A DNA stretch of 64,000 nucleotides from Ascochyta rabiei (taxonomy: Eukaryota > Ascomycota > Dothideomycetes > Pleosporales > Didymellaceae), in NCBI RefSeq assembly GCF_004011695.2, contig NC_082422.1, positions 1-64,000 on the forward strand, in the 5' to 3' direction. Position 1 is the stretch's first letter; each line of letters begins with the position of its first letter. Under the pieces are notes generated by a model, which saw nothing but the letters and a program-made list of their open reading frames with translations, had not been told where the DNA came from and did no database searches. This document shows, piece after piece, positions 47,761 to 58,785 of this stretch. Position numbers and translations under genes: made by a program.

Positions 47761-48041
47761 TGTCAGGCTCTTAGCCTTAAACTCTTAGCCTCAGGCATGT
47801 GGCGTGTCCACCTCTGACCTGTGTGATAGCAATAAGTACTGTTCTGGTCACAGGCTCACTATCTAAGTGAGCATTGTTACCTTTTGGAGGATGCTTAGCA
47901 CGGTGGGCAGAGCCGTGTCCTGACATTATGCTCACTCAGATAGTGAGCCTGTGGCCAGATTAGTACTTACTACCATCACACAGGTCAGAGGTGGACGCGC
48001 CACATGCCTGAGGCTGAGAGTCTCAGGCTAAGAGCCTGACA
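47761..48041. mobile_element. 281-bp MITE-like element with about 110-bp inverted repeats
   Basis: The ends are TGTCAGGCTCTTAGCC and GGCTAAGAGCCTGACA. The arms continue inward for about 110 bp (CAGGCATGTGGCG / CGCCACATGCCTG; GACCTGTGTGAT / ATCACACAGGTC) and leave a loop of about 55 bp. There is no coding capacity. A target duplication is not evident. It shows little or no RIP, although its arms differ at a few positions. Confidence 0.88.
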
Positions 48042-48255
48042 CCCTTAGTGTTACGTTATATTTTAAATCGAACCCTACTTTTACAATTATCTTTTTACTA
48101 GGCTACAAGTGCTACTGAATTTTTTTTTTTTTTTAATATGATTTTGGAAACATAAAATAAGTTGCCTACCCTCTCTATATGTTGAAACACCTCTTCCCAT
48201 AGTTGTCATTCAACAATAAGCAACTTGGTGTTAATCAACAGTACAGTAGTTGATT

Positions 48256-49358
48256 TCATTCCGCGTCGTTATTCCACCATTCATCTTCTAGTAACTCTTT
48301 TGCTGTTGGGCGATCTCTCCAATCGAGTTTCATTATCTTTGATATAAAGATGTTGTCTCTCTGGTTTATTTCGCTCTTGGTAGTTCGCGAAAATGGTGTT
48401 GTCTTCTCTTTAGGGATATTTCGCATGATCAACATAATAGATTGGACCGTTTCTGGGTCTGCAATCTCAGCGATTTTGGCAGGGAAAGGACCAAAATATT
48501 TGAATTGCTCTTCAACAACCCCAAGCACATACTCTTCGTCATCGCGTTTCAATCCCTTAGGTTGGAAAAGGTTAAAGTGTCCACCGTAGATAAGGCTGAC
48601 AAGCTGTAAAGACGTCAGCTTTCATCTGTACTCTTAATTGCAGCAGGACTGTAACGCACCATAGCACCGAAAGACCATATGTCAGCCGCAGTATTCCATG
48701 GCAGTTCCATGAGAATCTCTGGGCTTGTCCAGATCGGTGCTCCCACTACAGTGCCAGATGTAGCCCACTCCGAGTTAGTGGGGAAGCATCCACCTAAGTC
48801 GCCTAGTTGGACGTCGGAAAACCGAATGTCGCCTTCTTGCAGATTAACGAACACGTTATCTGGTTTAACATCTAGATCATCTATCAGTCACACAGAATCC
48901 ATTGTTTTTCAATGTGAAAGTATACCTGTGTGCACGAACCCATCCTCATGTAATGTCTTTATCGCCTCGAGTACGCATCGCGACACGTATTTGAGTTCTC
49001 TCCTATTCAAAGTTTTTGCAACGGACGCGTCCAAAAGATCTCCTTGCAAGTACCTGAGGGCGATAGTTACAGGCAGAGACGGTTCGTCAATTTCATCGAT
49101 TAAAGGTCGGAGGTACGGGGTGCGGTGCTGAAATCTTTTGAGTACATTTCTTTCATTCTCTACACGCGGGTGATCCAGAACGCTCTTGATCACCACAAGC
49201 TCCTGCAAATGATTTCTAGCAGCTATAAGTATCTGTGGTATTGATTGGGTGTATTCTGCTTACTTTGCAAACCACACTGTATCTTGGATTTCTTTCGTGA
49301 TCGTGTATTTGCTAGCACGCCCTTTCACAACCTGACCGATTCGAAAGAGCGAAGACAT
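48256..49358 (-). CDS. Intact protein kinase, 314 aa, four exons
   Basis: The exons, in coding order, are 49358-49264, 49215-48926, 48871-48660 and 48603-48256 (945 nt, no stop). Introns of 48, 54 and 56 bp have GTAAGC..CTAG, GTATAC..CTAG and GTGCGT..ACAG, the last with a GCTGAC branch site. Motifs: ELVVIKSVLDHP with the ATP-site Lys; VHTDVKPDNVFVN, the catalytic loop (Asp and Asn present), created exactly by splicing of intron 2; LGDLGG in place of DFG; WTSPEIL (APE); DIWSFGAM; a closing MKLDWRDRPTAKELLEDEWW, the usual kinase end. The Gly-rich loop is weak (RIGQVVKGRASKY). It resembles a family of short fungal Ser/Thr-type kinases common in Pleosporales. No RIP. The substrate is unknown. Intron 1 placement is the least certain, chosen because it keeps the frame. 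Confidence 0.9.
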
Positions 49359-50204
49359 AGGATTAGGCCCAAACTTGATAAACTAGCACAGAATGTCTTG
49401 TAAAGGATAGAACAAGAGTTGTAGTTTGCACAACAAGAGGTGATAGGACCGAGGGTGAGCAGCGGTGATGGAGCGGGCCTTAAGGCCAAGACGCTAGGTA
49501 CAGTGCACGGCCGCGTAACGCCCGGGAACGCGTAAGCCAGTACGGGAGGAGTTACAACCAGCCATTAGCTTGAACTCATCACCTTACATGCATAATATCC
49601 TTAAATGTAACGCGCGCGCATCGCAGCATTCAAATAACGGCGTGTTCTTAACCCAGCGCTTAAATTCATCTGGAACCAATCCGAATCCGCCTGGCGTGCC
49701 GCACCAATGCTGGCTCAGGACCGAGCTAAAGCCTCCCGAAATGTGGCTGACTACGCCTCATCCCAAATAGGCACTGCTGCCCCTTCAGGTCACTGTGCCT
49801 CTTCAAGGTGTATGAAGAGATGTGTAGCCTATGGAATGACTGGTTGGAGCGCCTTTAAACAAAATGTGCTATGTTGGGAATTAGTTGCAGCGGGACCTTG
49901 TACATGGCTATTCCACCGAGATCTAGTTAGACTTACTACCAGTCAGTTGGATATACAGTCTTGAAACCAAAACAAGAAGTCTCGGAGGGAAACCAGTCTT
50001 ATTAGGTTTTTAGTCTGTAGATCCAACTGACTGATAGCAACTCTAGACCTAGTGCCGTTATCACCGGCTCTCTGGCTACGGACAGTACATAAGATGCATC
50101 ATTCCTCGTCCAGGAACTCCAAAATCCCACATCTAGGAGCAATCAGCTTTTTATGATAAACTATCTTCTTGCTTTTCAATCGTCTTTAAACACCCCAGAT
50201 TAGC
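49359..50204. other. RIP-free intergenic region with one inverted repeat
   Basis: Ordinary composition. Two overlapping short frames at 49570-49964 lack family resemblance, start context or introns, and I do not call them. The region between the divergent kinase and the 50205 gene contains a hairpin described separately. Confidence 0.5.
49923..50047. repeat. Imperfect inverted repeat, arms about 45 bp
   Basis: The left arm contains CAGTCAGTTGGATATACAG (49940-49958) and the right arm CTGTAGATCCAACTGACTG (50015-50033); pairing extends outward to CTAGTTAGA / CTCTAG. The loop is about 35 bp. Probably a small MITE remnant. Confidence 0.7.
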
Positions 50205-50574
50205 ATGCCTTCCTTTAACAAAATTGTCTCCAAAAAATTTATCTCTAACGTCGTAAAGGATGGGAAGACAGTGGCAGTCTCCGCTGCTACCGAAACCTCA
50301 ACATGGAAGCGGGACGACGTTACAGCCCAAAAGGTCGGCGAACTGCTCAAAAGCTCACTTGGCAATTGGAGTGGTAAGCTTCCCGAGGGTACAGAGGAAA
50401 TCTGCTCAAGGTGGGTGTAATTTATCTTGGATATTGCATTAGGTCAGAAGCTTAATTTTGCATAGAGAGACTGAGCATAAAAGTGACAGCGACGAGCGCA
50501 ACCATATAACTGCTGTGTGTTTCGACGCAAAGGGTCAAGGAAGGACCGTCCACGTGCCTGTTAAGAACACTTAG
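50205..50574 (+). CDS. Intact small hypothetical protein, 104 aa, two exons
   Basis: Exon 1 is 50205-50410 and exon 2 is 50466-50574; together 315 nt, ending TAG. The 55-bp intron has GTGGGT, a CTTAAT branch-like site and CATAG, and splicing keeps the frame (TCA AG|A GAG). Product: MPSFNKIVSKKFISNVVKDG at the start, many Lys/Thr/Ser, one Trp pair, and a strand-like C-terminus GRTVHVPVKNT. No signal peptide or membrane segment. No family is recognised. No RIP. A chromovirus inserted 22 bp after the stop codon, probably within the 3' untranslated region, so the native polyadenylation site may be lost. Confidence 0.75.
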
Positions 50575-50596
50575 CTTTGGAACTTCTACGTGGTAC

Positions 50597-51083
50597 TGTT
50601 GAAGTTGTACTTTAGTTAAAGACTGTAAGCACTGATTCTATTGGTTCTTAGGGATGAGTACGGTTACTGGATCGGTAAGGGTTATCAACTAAGCAAAGCT
50701 TGTGAAGATAGGGTGTAATGAATAGTACAGAGTAGACTGTCTAGTTTAAGAGCAGGTTAAGATTCTAAAGACAAACTTAATTAATAAGGTTAAACACAAA
50801 CTATAAGGGTTGTGTTCCTACTAACTATATACTAAGGAGATACAGTGCTTATTAATAAGTAACTAGAGTTAGTCTAATAAAATACATAAGGGTGCTTGTA
50901 GACAAGTATATTGTACTATGCTTATTAATAAGCAGTTACGTGTGTTATGCTTGTTAACAAGCAGTTACGTAACATCCCTATCTGTTCTGTCCTTCTCTAC
51001 TGTTCGTTCCTTCAGAGCGGAGTTAGGGGTCTTAGTTGGCTGGTACTTATGTTTGTGCCGTGCCCTAGCACAGGATCGTAACA
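50597..51083 (-). repeat. Chromovirus 3' LTR
   Basis: 487 bp. Its outer edge (next to the 50205 gene) keeps TTGAAGTTG, CTGATTCTATTGGTTC and ACTGGATCGG, which are A-rich variants in the other LTR. Confidence 0.93.
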
Positions 51084-51183
51084 CTATCCCCCCTTCCCCT
51101 TTAGTTTGTTCTTAAACTACGTAATTGTCTGTTAGAGTTTTATATAATCTGCAATCTCTATATCTAGTAACCTGTAAGTTAAG

Positions 51184-51618
51184 ATGTCCTTATACGCCCG
51201 CAACATCCGTCTTATATTAGAAATCTGCTAAGCTAATACACCTGCTAAAGTCCCCTACAATTATTGTTTCTTTAGTGGCTACAAGTGCTATATCATGTTA
51301 GGTAGTCTAAAAGGTCTAAAGTGTACTAAGTGTATAAAGGCCAGGAAGCTATATATAAACATGTCTTAGGCGTTGTTAAATAAGACTTATAAAGAGTATA
51401 AGAAAAAGGTAGAAGAGGACAAGTTACTTCTTATAACTATTATTGCGCAATTGTTGCGTAATAAGAAAATCCTAAAACAGGCAAATAAACGCGCGCGGCA
51501 AAAGGCGCTGTGTTTAGCAAATAGGATGGTTAAGGCTGGCAAGTTAGACCTGGCTAAGGAAGTTAATCCTAACTGTTCTGCTGCGTCCATTAGCATGTGT
51601 GCCTCGCCAGCTACCTAG
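51184..51618 (+). pseudogene. Antisense accessory frame in the chromovirus 3' region (145 codons)
   Basis: Plus-strand frame, opposite to gag-pol, between the end of pol and the 3' LTR. ATG at 51184 (MSLYARNIRLILEIC) to TAG at 51616-51618, with one internal TAA and one TAG. The N-terminal third is Cys-rich (CFFSGYKCY; LKCTKCIKARKL), suggesting zinc binding. The middle is a Lys/Glu/Leu helix likely to form a coiled coil (EYKKKVEEDKLLLITIIAQ). The same frame exists at 32330-31918, where the internal TAA is a CAA, which indicates a sense codon mutated by RIP. I recall similar predicted proteins beside gypsy elements in Dothideomycetes. Function unknown. Confidence 0.65.
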
Positions 51619-51689
51619 GGGGCTCTTGGTTTAATCAAAGAGTCTGTTGCGAATCATGGTACTTGCGTACTAATTGGCGGCAACTTGTA

Positions 51690-54600
51690 AGGTGCGCAGG
51701 TGGTTCCTATGTGTTTTCTAAGTCTAGGTATCCTAACCATTTAACCAGGTATCTTTGTTAGTTACTATTCCCTTAATGTGTTACTATTTTTTTAACTTCC
51801 TATTTATCTTCGCTGTTAGCTTAATAATGGAAGTTCTTTTAGATAGGCGTTCTTAGGTTAGCTGGTTCTAATAGCGATATGTAGAACACAGGATAGATCT
51901 TTACATCCTTTAGCAGATTAAGTCTATAGTTAACTATACTTATCTGCTTAGAAATAAAAAAGGGTCTGACTTTAACGTAGTCCAGTTTTTTTGTTAGTCT
52001 TTGTGTGCAAAGGTTTTTAGTAAGGAGATAGACTTTATCCCCCTCTTTTAGCTAAGGTGCTGTTTTTCTTTTCTAGTTAACATATAAGATTGCTTGTTCT
52101 TAAGCCTTACTAATGTTTTCTAGTGCCTTCTTGTGCACTTCCTTTAGTCTTGCTACTGAGGATATTACTAATTTAGTCTAAATTGGCGTATCCAGACTTC
52201 TGGTAAAGAGATTTAGGTGCATCCTGTGGTTTAGGAAGAACAGCAATTTACCTGTTACTTCTAACAATTTGTTGTTATATGCAATCTGTGCTATAGGTAA
52301 CAGTAAAACCTAGTTGTCTTACTGCTGGTTGCTGTAAATCTGTAGGTATGTTTCTATGGTCTGATTAGTTCTTTTAGTCTGTCTATCCGTCTGCAGATAA
52401 TAGGCTGTTAAGAGCTTCTTCTTGGTACCAATAGCTGCCAAGAGCGTGGTCCAGTAGTTTAACGTGAAGAGCTTGTCTCAATCGCTGATAATTAATTCGG
52501 GTATGCTGTGATGCCTTATGTGTCAATCTAGGAACACTTGTGCGAGCTGCTCTGCAGTATAACTATGTCAAAACGGTATCATTTTAGCGTACTTAGTGAA
52601 TCTGTCGACTATAACGAAGATCAAGTCGTAGTTGTATCTAGTAACAGGGTCTCTTAAGATAGGCAGCTAAGTAACAAAATCTATCGTGATGTTCGTCTAT
52701 AGTGCCGTTGGCAGCTCTATTGCCTGTATTTCTCTGTATTTTGCGTGTGTACTGTATTTATTTTGCTAGCAGTTAACACAGTTTTTTATGTATTTAGTAG
52801 CCTTATCCTTTATGTTGCTGAACTTATAGTGTTGTTTAATAAGTTCTATTATGTGTGTAATTCCAGGGTGTCTGTATAGCAGGTTATTATAGTAATTAGC
52901 TATAATTTTATCCTAAAGTTCCTCTGGTACGTCTAATGTGATGCGCTAGTTAATTTCAATTCGCATTATGTTGTTGAGCTGCTGCAATGGTCCTAGGGAT
53001 CCATTGTTGTTGATTCCTAACACTGCGAACTGGTTAATTGTTTTTTCTCTAGCAAGGTCGTGTTGTTAACTAAGTGCATTAGCTCTGCTATTGTCCTTGC
53101 CTGGAGTGTATAGTATCCTGAATTTGTATTGTCTAAGCATCTTAGACTAACGTACTTAGCGTCTATTTAAGACTTTACTTGTAGTAAAGTATACTAGGTT
53201 CTTGTAGTTAGTATAGATAGTGAGTTCTAAGCAACTTTCTACGTATGGTTGCTAATGTTCCAGGGCTGATACAATTGCGAGTAATTCTTTGTTGTGCACA
53301 TTGTAGCATTCTTCTAGTCCTAAGAACTTGCGTGAGTAGTATGCGATAGGGTGCTATAGTCTATCCTTTTCTTACATAATACATGCGCCTAATACAAGAT
53401 CTAAGGCGTTAGTCTCTATACGTATTAGTTTGCTGCTGCAAAATATAATTAATATAGGAGGTGCAATACAGGCTTGCTTAAGTGCCTTAAACACATTGTC
53501 TTGTTCTTGTCCCTACTTAAATAGTGTGTCCTTCCGCGTGAGCTTTGTTAGCAGGATTGCGATCTTGGAGTAGTCCTTAATAAAGCGTCAGTTAAAGTTA
53601 ACAAATCCTAAGAATTCCTGGATCTGCTTAACCGTTTTTGGCGTCTGCCAGGTCCTAACTACTTCCACCTTGGTTAGACTGATCTTGACTCTGTGTCGTC
53701 CTACAATATACCCCAGGAATTCGACTTCCTCCTTATGCTATTCGCACTTTTTAGGTTTAAGCTGTAGGTCTGCCTGCTGTAGGCATTCTAGCACTTCTGT
53801 AACGTGTTGCGTGTGCTCTTTTAGTGTCTTTAAGTACACTAAGATATCGTCTAGGTACGCTACCACAGTTCTGTCAAGGTGTGTTCTAAGGACGTTGTTA
53901 ATCAACTCCTAACACGTTGCTAGTGCGTTTGTTAGACTGAACAGCATAACTAGGTACTTGTAGAGTCTGTATCGCGTCCTAAATGCTATTTTCTATTCTT
54001 CTTCTTTCTTTATGCGTATAAGGTTGTACACGCCTTATAGATCTAATACTGTAAAGTACTAAGCTCCTGCTAGCTGGTCCTGCAACTCTGTAATGTTTGG
54101 GAGCGGGTAGCGGTTCTTAATAGTGATTTTATTAAGCTTCCTAAAGTCAATGTAAGGTCGTAGCTTGCCATCCTTCTTAGGAACGAACATGATTAGGTAC
54201 CCTGCAGGTGATTCTAATCTTCTAATAAATCCCTTCTTAAGGTTCTCCTTAATGTACTTATAAAGTACTTTAAGTTCCTTTTCTAATAGTTAGTATAATA
54301 GCCCGAAAGTTAGTGTCTTTCCTTCCTAGAGCTTGATCTTGTGATCCCAGGGTTTATGCTTAGGCAGGGCTTTTGCTGTAAGCTCTTCTCTAAACATCTC
54401 TGCGTACTGTCAGTAAACATTAGGGATGACAGGAGGTGCACTCTTTTCCTCCTTAACTCTTACTTTGTGATCTGTGGGGCTCTTAGTATCTGCAGAGTTG
54501 ACTGCTCTATCTTAGCGCGTCTTATGTGTTAAAGAGACATTATTAATCTCCTTCTTATCTACCAGCTGCTGCGTGCGCTGCGTAGGCGTAGATACATTAG

Positions 54601-57090
54601 TGCTGCATTTGCATCCTTCTAGTAAAAGTCTTTCTTGTGCCTAGTCTATCTTTAGGTTGTGCTTTTATAACTAGGGGAGTCCTAGTATAATGTTGTGCGT
54701 GGCCTTTATAAAGACGTCTAGGTTTATTTCCTTATAGTGCCCCTGTATCTGTAGAGGTGCTGCTATCACTTCAAACATAATCAGTGGTTCGTCCGGCATT
54801 AATTCTCTATTAGCTACTTAGAGCAAGTAAGCGTGTTTCTTGTGATATAATCTAAGTCTAGCTTAGAACACTGTTGTCTAGGATATGTAGTTCGCTTGTG
54901 CTCCTAAGTCTAAGAGTGCCAAAAAGACTACTCTATTTAGTTTGATAGGTAGTTTAATAAGGTGATCAGTCCTGATGCTATTAATAGATTAATCTCTAGG
55001 GCTTGTAGGCGCTGGCCTAAAAAAGTCCCCTTATTACTGAACCCTTCGTATTCCTTAGTAGTGCGGTGTTTCTTGCAGTCCGCATTAAGACAGTTCTGGC
55101 AGTGTGCGTTGTAGCAACTCCTGTTAACTACTAGCTGCATTTGTATCGTGGCCTGTGGGTTATCTGTACCAGGAAAGTGTGCTTTCTGGCGTTTATTAAT
55201 AAGATGAAGTTCACACAGGTTATTGTGACACTAGTACCATTAGTTGCAACAGAGGCCTTGTTGTGCCAGGAACTATCCTGCACTAAGCTTCTTGTTGTAA
55301 TAGATTATGCATCTGTCCTTAGAGCATGCTGTCCACGTAAGGTTTCTATGTTTTAGGTTTTAGTAGTCCAGGATGTACTGTGGCTGTAGGCTAATTAGTA
55401 GTAGCTCTTCTTTCTGCTTCTGCATATGTTCTAGGCTGAGCTGTGTCTCTTGCTTACAACAAAGCTAGTCTTTAGCTTCTTCTAGGTTGTTAGCAAACTT
55501 TTTGCTGTTGTTAATTTCTTTCTTAAACTAGTGGACAAGCTCCTAGAGCTCTAGTGTTATTTCCGCTATCTTAGGTCCTTTAATAGGGCTGACAAGTTCC
55601 TAACACATTTAGTAATAGGCTTCTTCGTCTTCTTACTTCTAGTGTTGCTGAGCCAAGCGCTGTTGTTTACGCGTTGCTTTAGTAATCTAGCTAAGTGTTT
55701 GTCCTAAAGTGTCTAGCAGGTTGTCTATCTTCTGCTGGTAGTCTTCTGTTTCCTTGTAGGCTAGGATGTTGTTAAGCCTGTTGTCCTTCTTCGCGCTTTT
55801 AGGTTTTGGTTCTACAACTATTAATTCTCTACCGTTAGGGGTAAAGTAACGCGTTCCTTGTTTGTAGAAGGACCTATTGTACTTCTTACCTATTTAGACT
55901 CTGCTGTAGGTCCTCTTGTATTCTACCGCGTAGTATTGTTGATCGTTATTAGAGTAGTACTCCGTCTCTTTGCCTGTCTGGGCGTCCTAGTAAGGTGTTG
56001 CCACACGAATTGGAGGTACGATACAGTCGTTATCGTCCTCTAGACCAGACTCTAGGTCTTCCAGCAGTTGTCCTATATTATTAGTAAGAATTTCCTTTTT
56101 ACTAGCTTCTGTGTTGTTATAATTACAGGCAAGTACATTTAACTAGTGGTGAACCTTGTTTATCTAGCAGTCCCTGGCAAAGTGGCCTAGTTTGCCACAG
56201 TTGTAGCAGTCCTTGCTACCTCCTAATTGCTTGCCCCCTCTAGGCTTCTTATTCTATCGCTTGGGTGGTCCTTTGTTGAGGTTTAAGAGGTCTATTGCTT
56301 CAGGTCTGTAGTATCTACTCTAAGTGTTGCTGTAAATACAGTAACCAGTATTTAGCTAGTTACAGCCTCCTTACTATCCTTAGTTCAGGTTGTTGCGCCA
56401 CTGGTTCCTTAGTAGCAGTTAGTTAGTAGCAATAACAGTAGTGCGCGCTCTAGGATTGTCTTAAAGTTCCTACTAAAGTTTGTAGAGTTGTACATTAATG
56501 TTAATAGCAGTGTTAATAAGCTTATTAAGGGTTTCTGTACTCGCGCTGGTGCGCATAAGTTCTTCCTTAACCTTAGGCTTTAATCCTTGTTAAAACATAG
56601 TAATTAGAGCAGTATTGTCCTAGTCAGTGTTAGCAGCGAGCTGCTGAAATTCCGCAGCGTAGTTGGCAGCTAACTTGTCCTGCTTAATCTTCTAAATGTT
56701 GCGGCAGGCAATGTGTGGTTTGTTAGAGACTCTGAAGATTGGCTTAATCTTCTCTTTAAATAGGTTGAAGTCTCTTATCTATACATCTACGTTGTCTAGA
56801 GCTTTGCCAGCTTAGTACTGCTGTATAAAGGGCTTAATCTAGGTAAACGCTTTGCTACGCATATAGCTAGCTGTAAGGACTACTTATTTAATCTTAGGAA
56901 CCTTCTTGCCTTAGAAGGTGAAGAAGAGATCCTATTAAATAAGCTAGTTATTAAGCTTGCTGCAGTCTCTGTAGTAAAGGTTAGGTTTATTAACGTTTAT
57001 GCCTAAGGTGTAGACTAGTAGGTCTACGTTAACGTCTATGTTAGAGCTGCTAGGGGTAGCACAGGATCCTGTAGAGGTACTTATCTTAGG
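51690..57090 (-). pseudogene. Chromovirus gag-pol, RIP-damaged
   Basis: In coding order on the minus strand: gag with an intact zinc knuckle CYNCGKLGHFARDC (about 56220-56180); a protease region near 54.9 kb; reverse transcriptase with AYLDDILVY (the YLDD is intact, about 53865-53840) and EVEFLGYIVGRH; RNase H with IETDASDLVLGACIMQ near 53400; integrase with a zinc-binding HH..CC region near 52.8 kb and DFVTQLPILRDPVTRYNYD near 52.65 kb; and a C-terminal chromodomain (about 51800-51693) with RYLVKWLGY and ENT, the aromatic-cage type sequence that reads histone marks in chromoviruses. In-frame TAG/TAA codons at Gln and Trp sites disable it, but long stretches are undamaged. Confidence 0.92.
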
Positions 57091-57101
57091 GGTGTTTAAA
57101 A

Positions 57102-57588
57102 TGTTAAAGTTGTACTTTAGTTAAAGACTGTAAGCACTAATTCTATTAGTTCTTAGGGATAAGTACAGTTACTAGATTAGTAAGGGTTATTAACTAAGCA
57201 AAGCTTGTAAAGATAGGGTGCAATAAATAGTACAGAGTAGACTGTCTAGTTTAAGAGCAGGTTAAGATTCTAAAGACAAACTTAATTAATAAGGTTAAAC
57301 ACTAACTATAAGGGTTGTGTTCCTGCTAACTATATACTAAGGAGATACAGTGCTTATTAATAAGTAACTAGAGTTAGTCTAATAAAATACATAAGGGTGC
57401 TTGTAGACAAGCATATTGTACCATGCTTATTAATAAGCAGTTACGTGTGTTATGCTTGTTAACAAGCAGTTACGTGACATCCCTATCTGTTCTGTCCTTC
57501 TCCACTGTTCGTTCCTTTAGAGCGGAGTCAGGGGTCTTGGTTGGCTGGTACTTATGTTTGTGCCGTGCCCTGGCACAGGATCGTAACA
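57102..57588 (-). repeat. Chromovirus 5' LTR
   Basis: 487 bp. Its outer edge keeps GTGACATCC, CTTCTCCACTG, GAGTCAGGGGTCTTGG and CCCTGGCAC, which are RIP-altered in the inner edge of the opposite LTR. Confidence 0.93.
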
Positions 57589-57775
57589 GGTACAAAGGAG
57601 CTCTTCATTTTTGGCCGATCAGGCGTCGCGCACGAGCCACCAAAAAGAAACCTGTTCACTCTCCCTGTAGTAAACACCTCAAAAAATAGCAAACTTACAG
57701 CATTAAATGTGTTTTCATGACGTAGAGCTTTTACACAGCATCTAACATACCTTTCCTAAGCTTTTTCTTGTAACG

Positions 57776-58070
57776 CACTGGTCCTTCCAAAGGTTCCTGT
57801 CCAGACCCATATCCGACTTACCTTAAACTCAGTGCCTTTACATCCCACTTCCATCCCACATCCTATTTAGCATTCTAATCCTTCCTAGCACTTATAGGTA
57901 TAAAGGCATAAGGTACAACAGGTCTAGAGAGTTAGTTTTTAAGTATCCTTTTGTACAAGACCTATGGGAATAGAGCGATTCTCTGTGTAACTATCATACT
58001 GCTCCTATACACCTCATAGCGAATACCCACGCTTATTAGAGACTTCTATTATTCTGCGTTGTTACATTAT
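57776..58070 (+). repeat. 290-bp dispersed repeat, right copy
   Basis: Direct-orientation partner of 47318-47610, much less RIP-altered (keeps CCCACTTCCATCCCACATCC). The 180 bp between the chromovirus and this repeat are RIP-free unique sequence. Confidence 0.75.
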
Positions 58071-58079
58071 ACTTAAAAA

Positions 58080-58500
58080 CTTGTCCTAGCCAGTAATAGC
58101 CTCTAAATAATATTGCAAAATTGTTTAGTTATTTTATGTACCCCTAGATATAGATCTCTTACAGTTATAAACTAAGACTAGGTCCTAATTATTGTTTAAT
58201 ATAACAGTTAGGATTCTAGAGACCTTCTAGTAACTAAAGCCTTTAGGTTTAGAATTTCCTGCAACTTACTACTCTAGGATTACCTTTAGAAAAAGCTGCG
58301 TTAGATTGCGCTAAGATAAACACTTAGAAATAATTAAGAACCTACCTACATTAGATGATTACGAATATTAGGCACTACTAACCCTAGTTTAAAGGAAACT
58401 ATTAGAAGATCTACTAAAATTTAGGCAACTCTGCCTCCCAAAGGATTAGTTAACAAACTACTTGCTGAAAGCAAATTAGATAAGAACTTAGATTAGGACA
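58080..58500 (+). pseudogene. Possible short coding relic, RIP-damaged
   Basis: From about 58310 a plus-strand frame reads DKHLEIIKNLPTLDDYEY, RKLLEDLLKFRQLCLPKD and TNYLLKAN, with TAG/TAA at likely Trp/Gln sites. It is about 60 codons long and ends at the fold-back element. Family not recognised; low confidence. Confidence 0.3.
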
Positions 58501-58502
58501 AG

Positions 58503-58785
58503 TGGTAAAAGGGTAGGGGTTAGGTAGGGGTAGGGTACATCACCTGATGTACTCCTACCCTACCCTACCCCTACCCACGCTAATTCCTTGCTAAGAGGGT
58601 AGGGGTAGGGTAGGGTCTACATAGGGTAGAGGTAGGGGTAGAGTAGAGTCTACATGGGGTAGGGTAGGGGTAGGGTAGGGTCTACATGGGGTAAGGGTAG
58701 GGGTAGGGTAGAGTCTACATAGGGTAGGGGTACAGGTAGGGTAGGGTCCACATAGGGTAGGGGTAGGGGTTAGGTATATTACGTA
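58503..58785. repeat. GGGTA-rich fold-back element, partial copy
   Basis: It starts GGTAAAAGGGTAGGGG and contains a hairpin of GGGTA/GGGGTA units around GTACATCACCTGATGTAC. Further GGGTAGGGGTA blocks are separated by GTCTACATGGGG. It matches the left arm of the complete element at 59405 and lacks its right arm. The short frames through it are repeat artefacts. Confidence 0.8.

Larger units (their letters stand above)
50597..57588 (-). mobile_element. Complete Ty3/gypsy chromovirus (6,992 bp), target duplication GGTAC
   Basis: Flanked by GGTAC at 50592-50596 and 57589-57593. The LTRs are 487 bp each (50597-51083 and 57102-57588), beginning TGTTACGATCC and ending CTTCAACA in element orientation. 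A polypurine tract AAAGGGGAAGGGGGGATAG lies next to the 3' LTR (51084-51103). Gag and pol run on the minus strand, with a chromodomain at the end of integrase. RIP is lighter here than in the other elements. The LTR pair differs mainly by transitions, and the outermost 100 bp of each LTR are spared. Confidence 0.95.

Noticed and set aside
48350..49131. Plus-strand frames over the kinase
   Set aside because: Antisense shadows of a gene with intact kinase motifs on the minus strand.
49570..49964. Two overlapping plus-strand frames of 66 and 85 codons
   Set aside because: No recognisable domain, splice signals or biased composition; left as intergenic.
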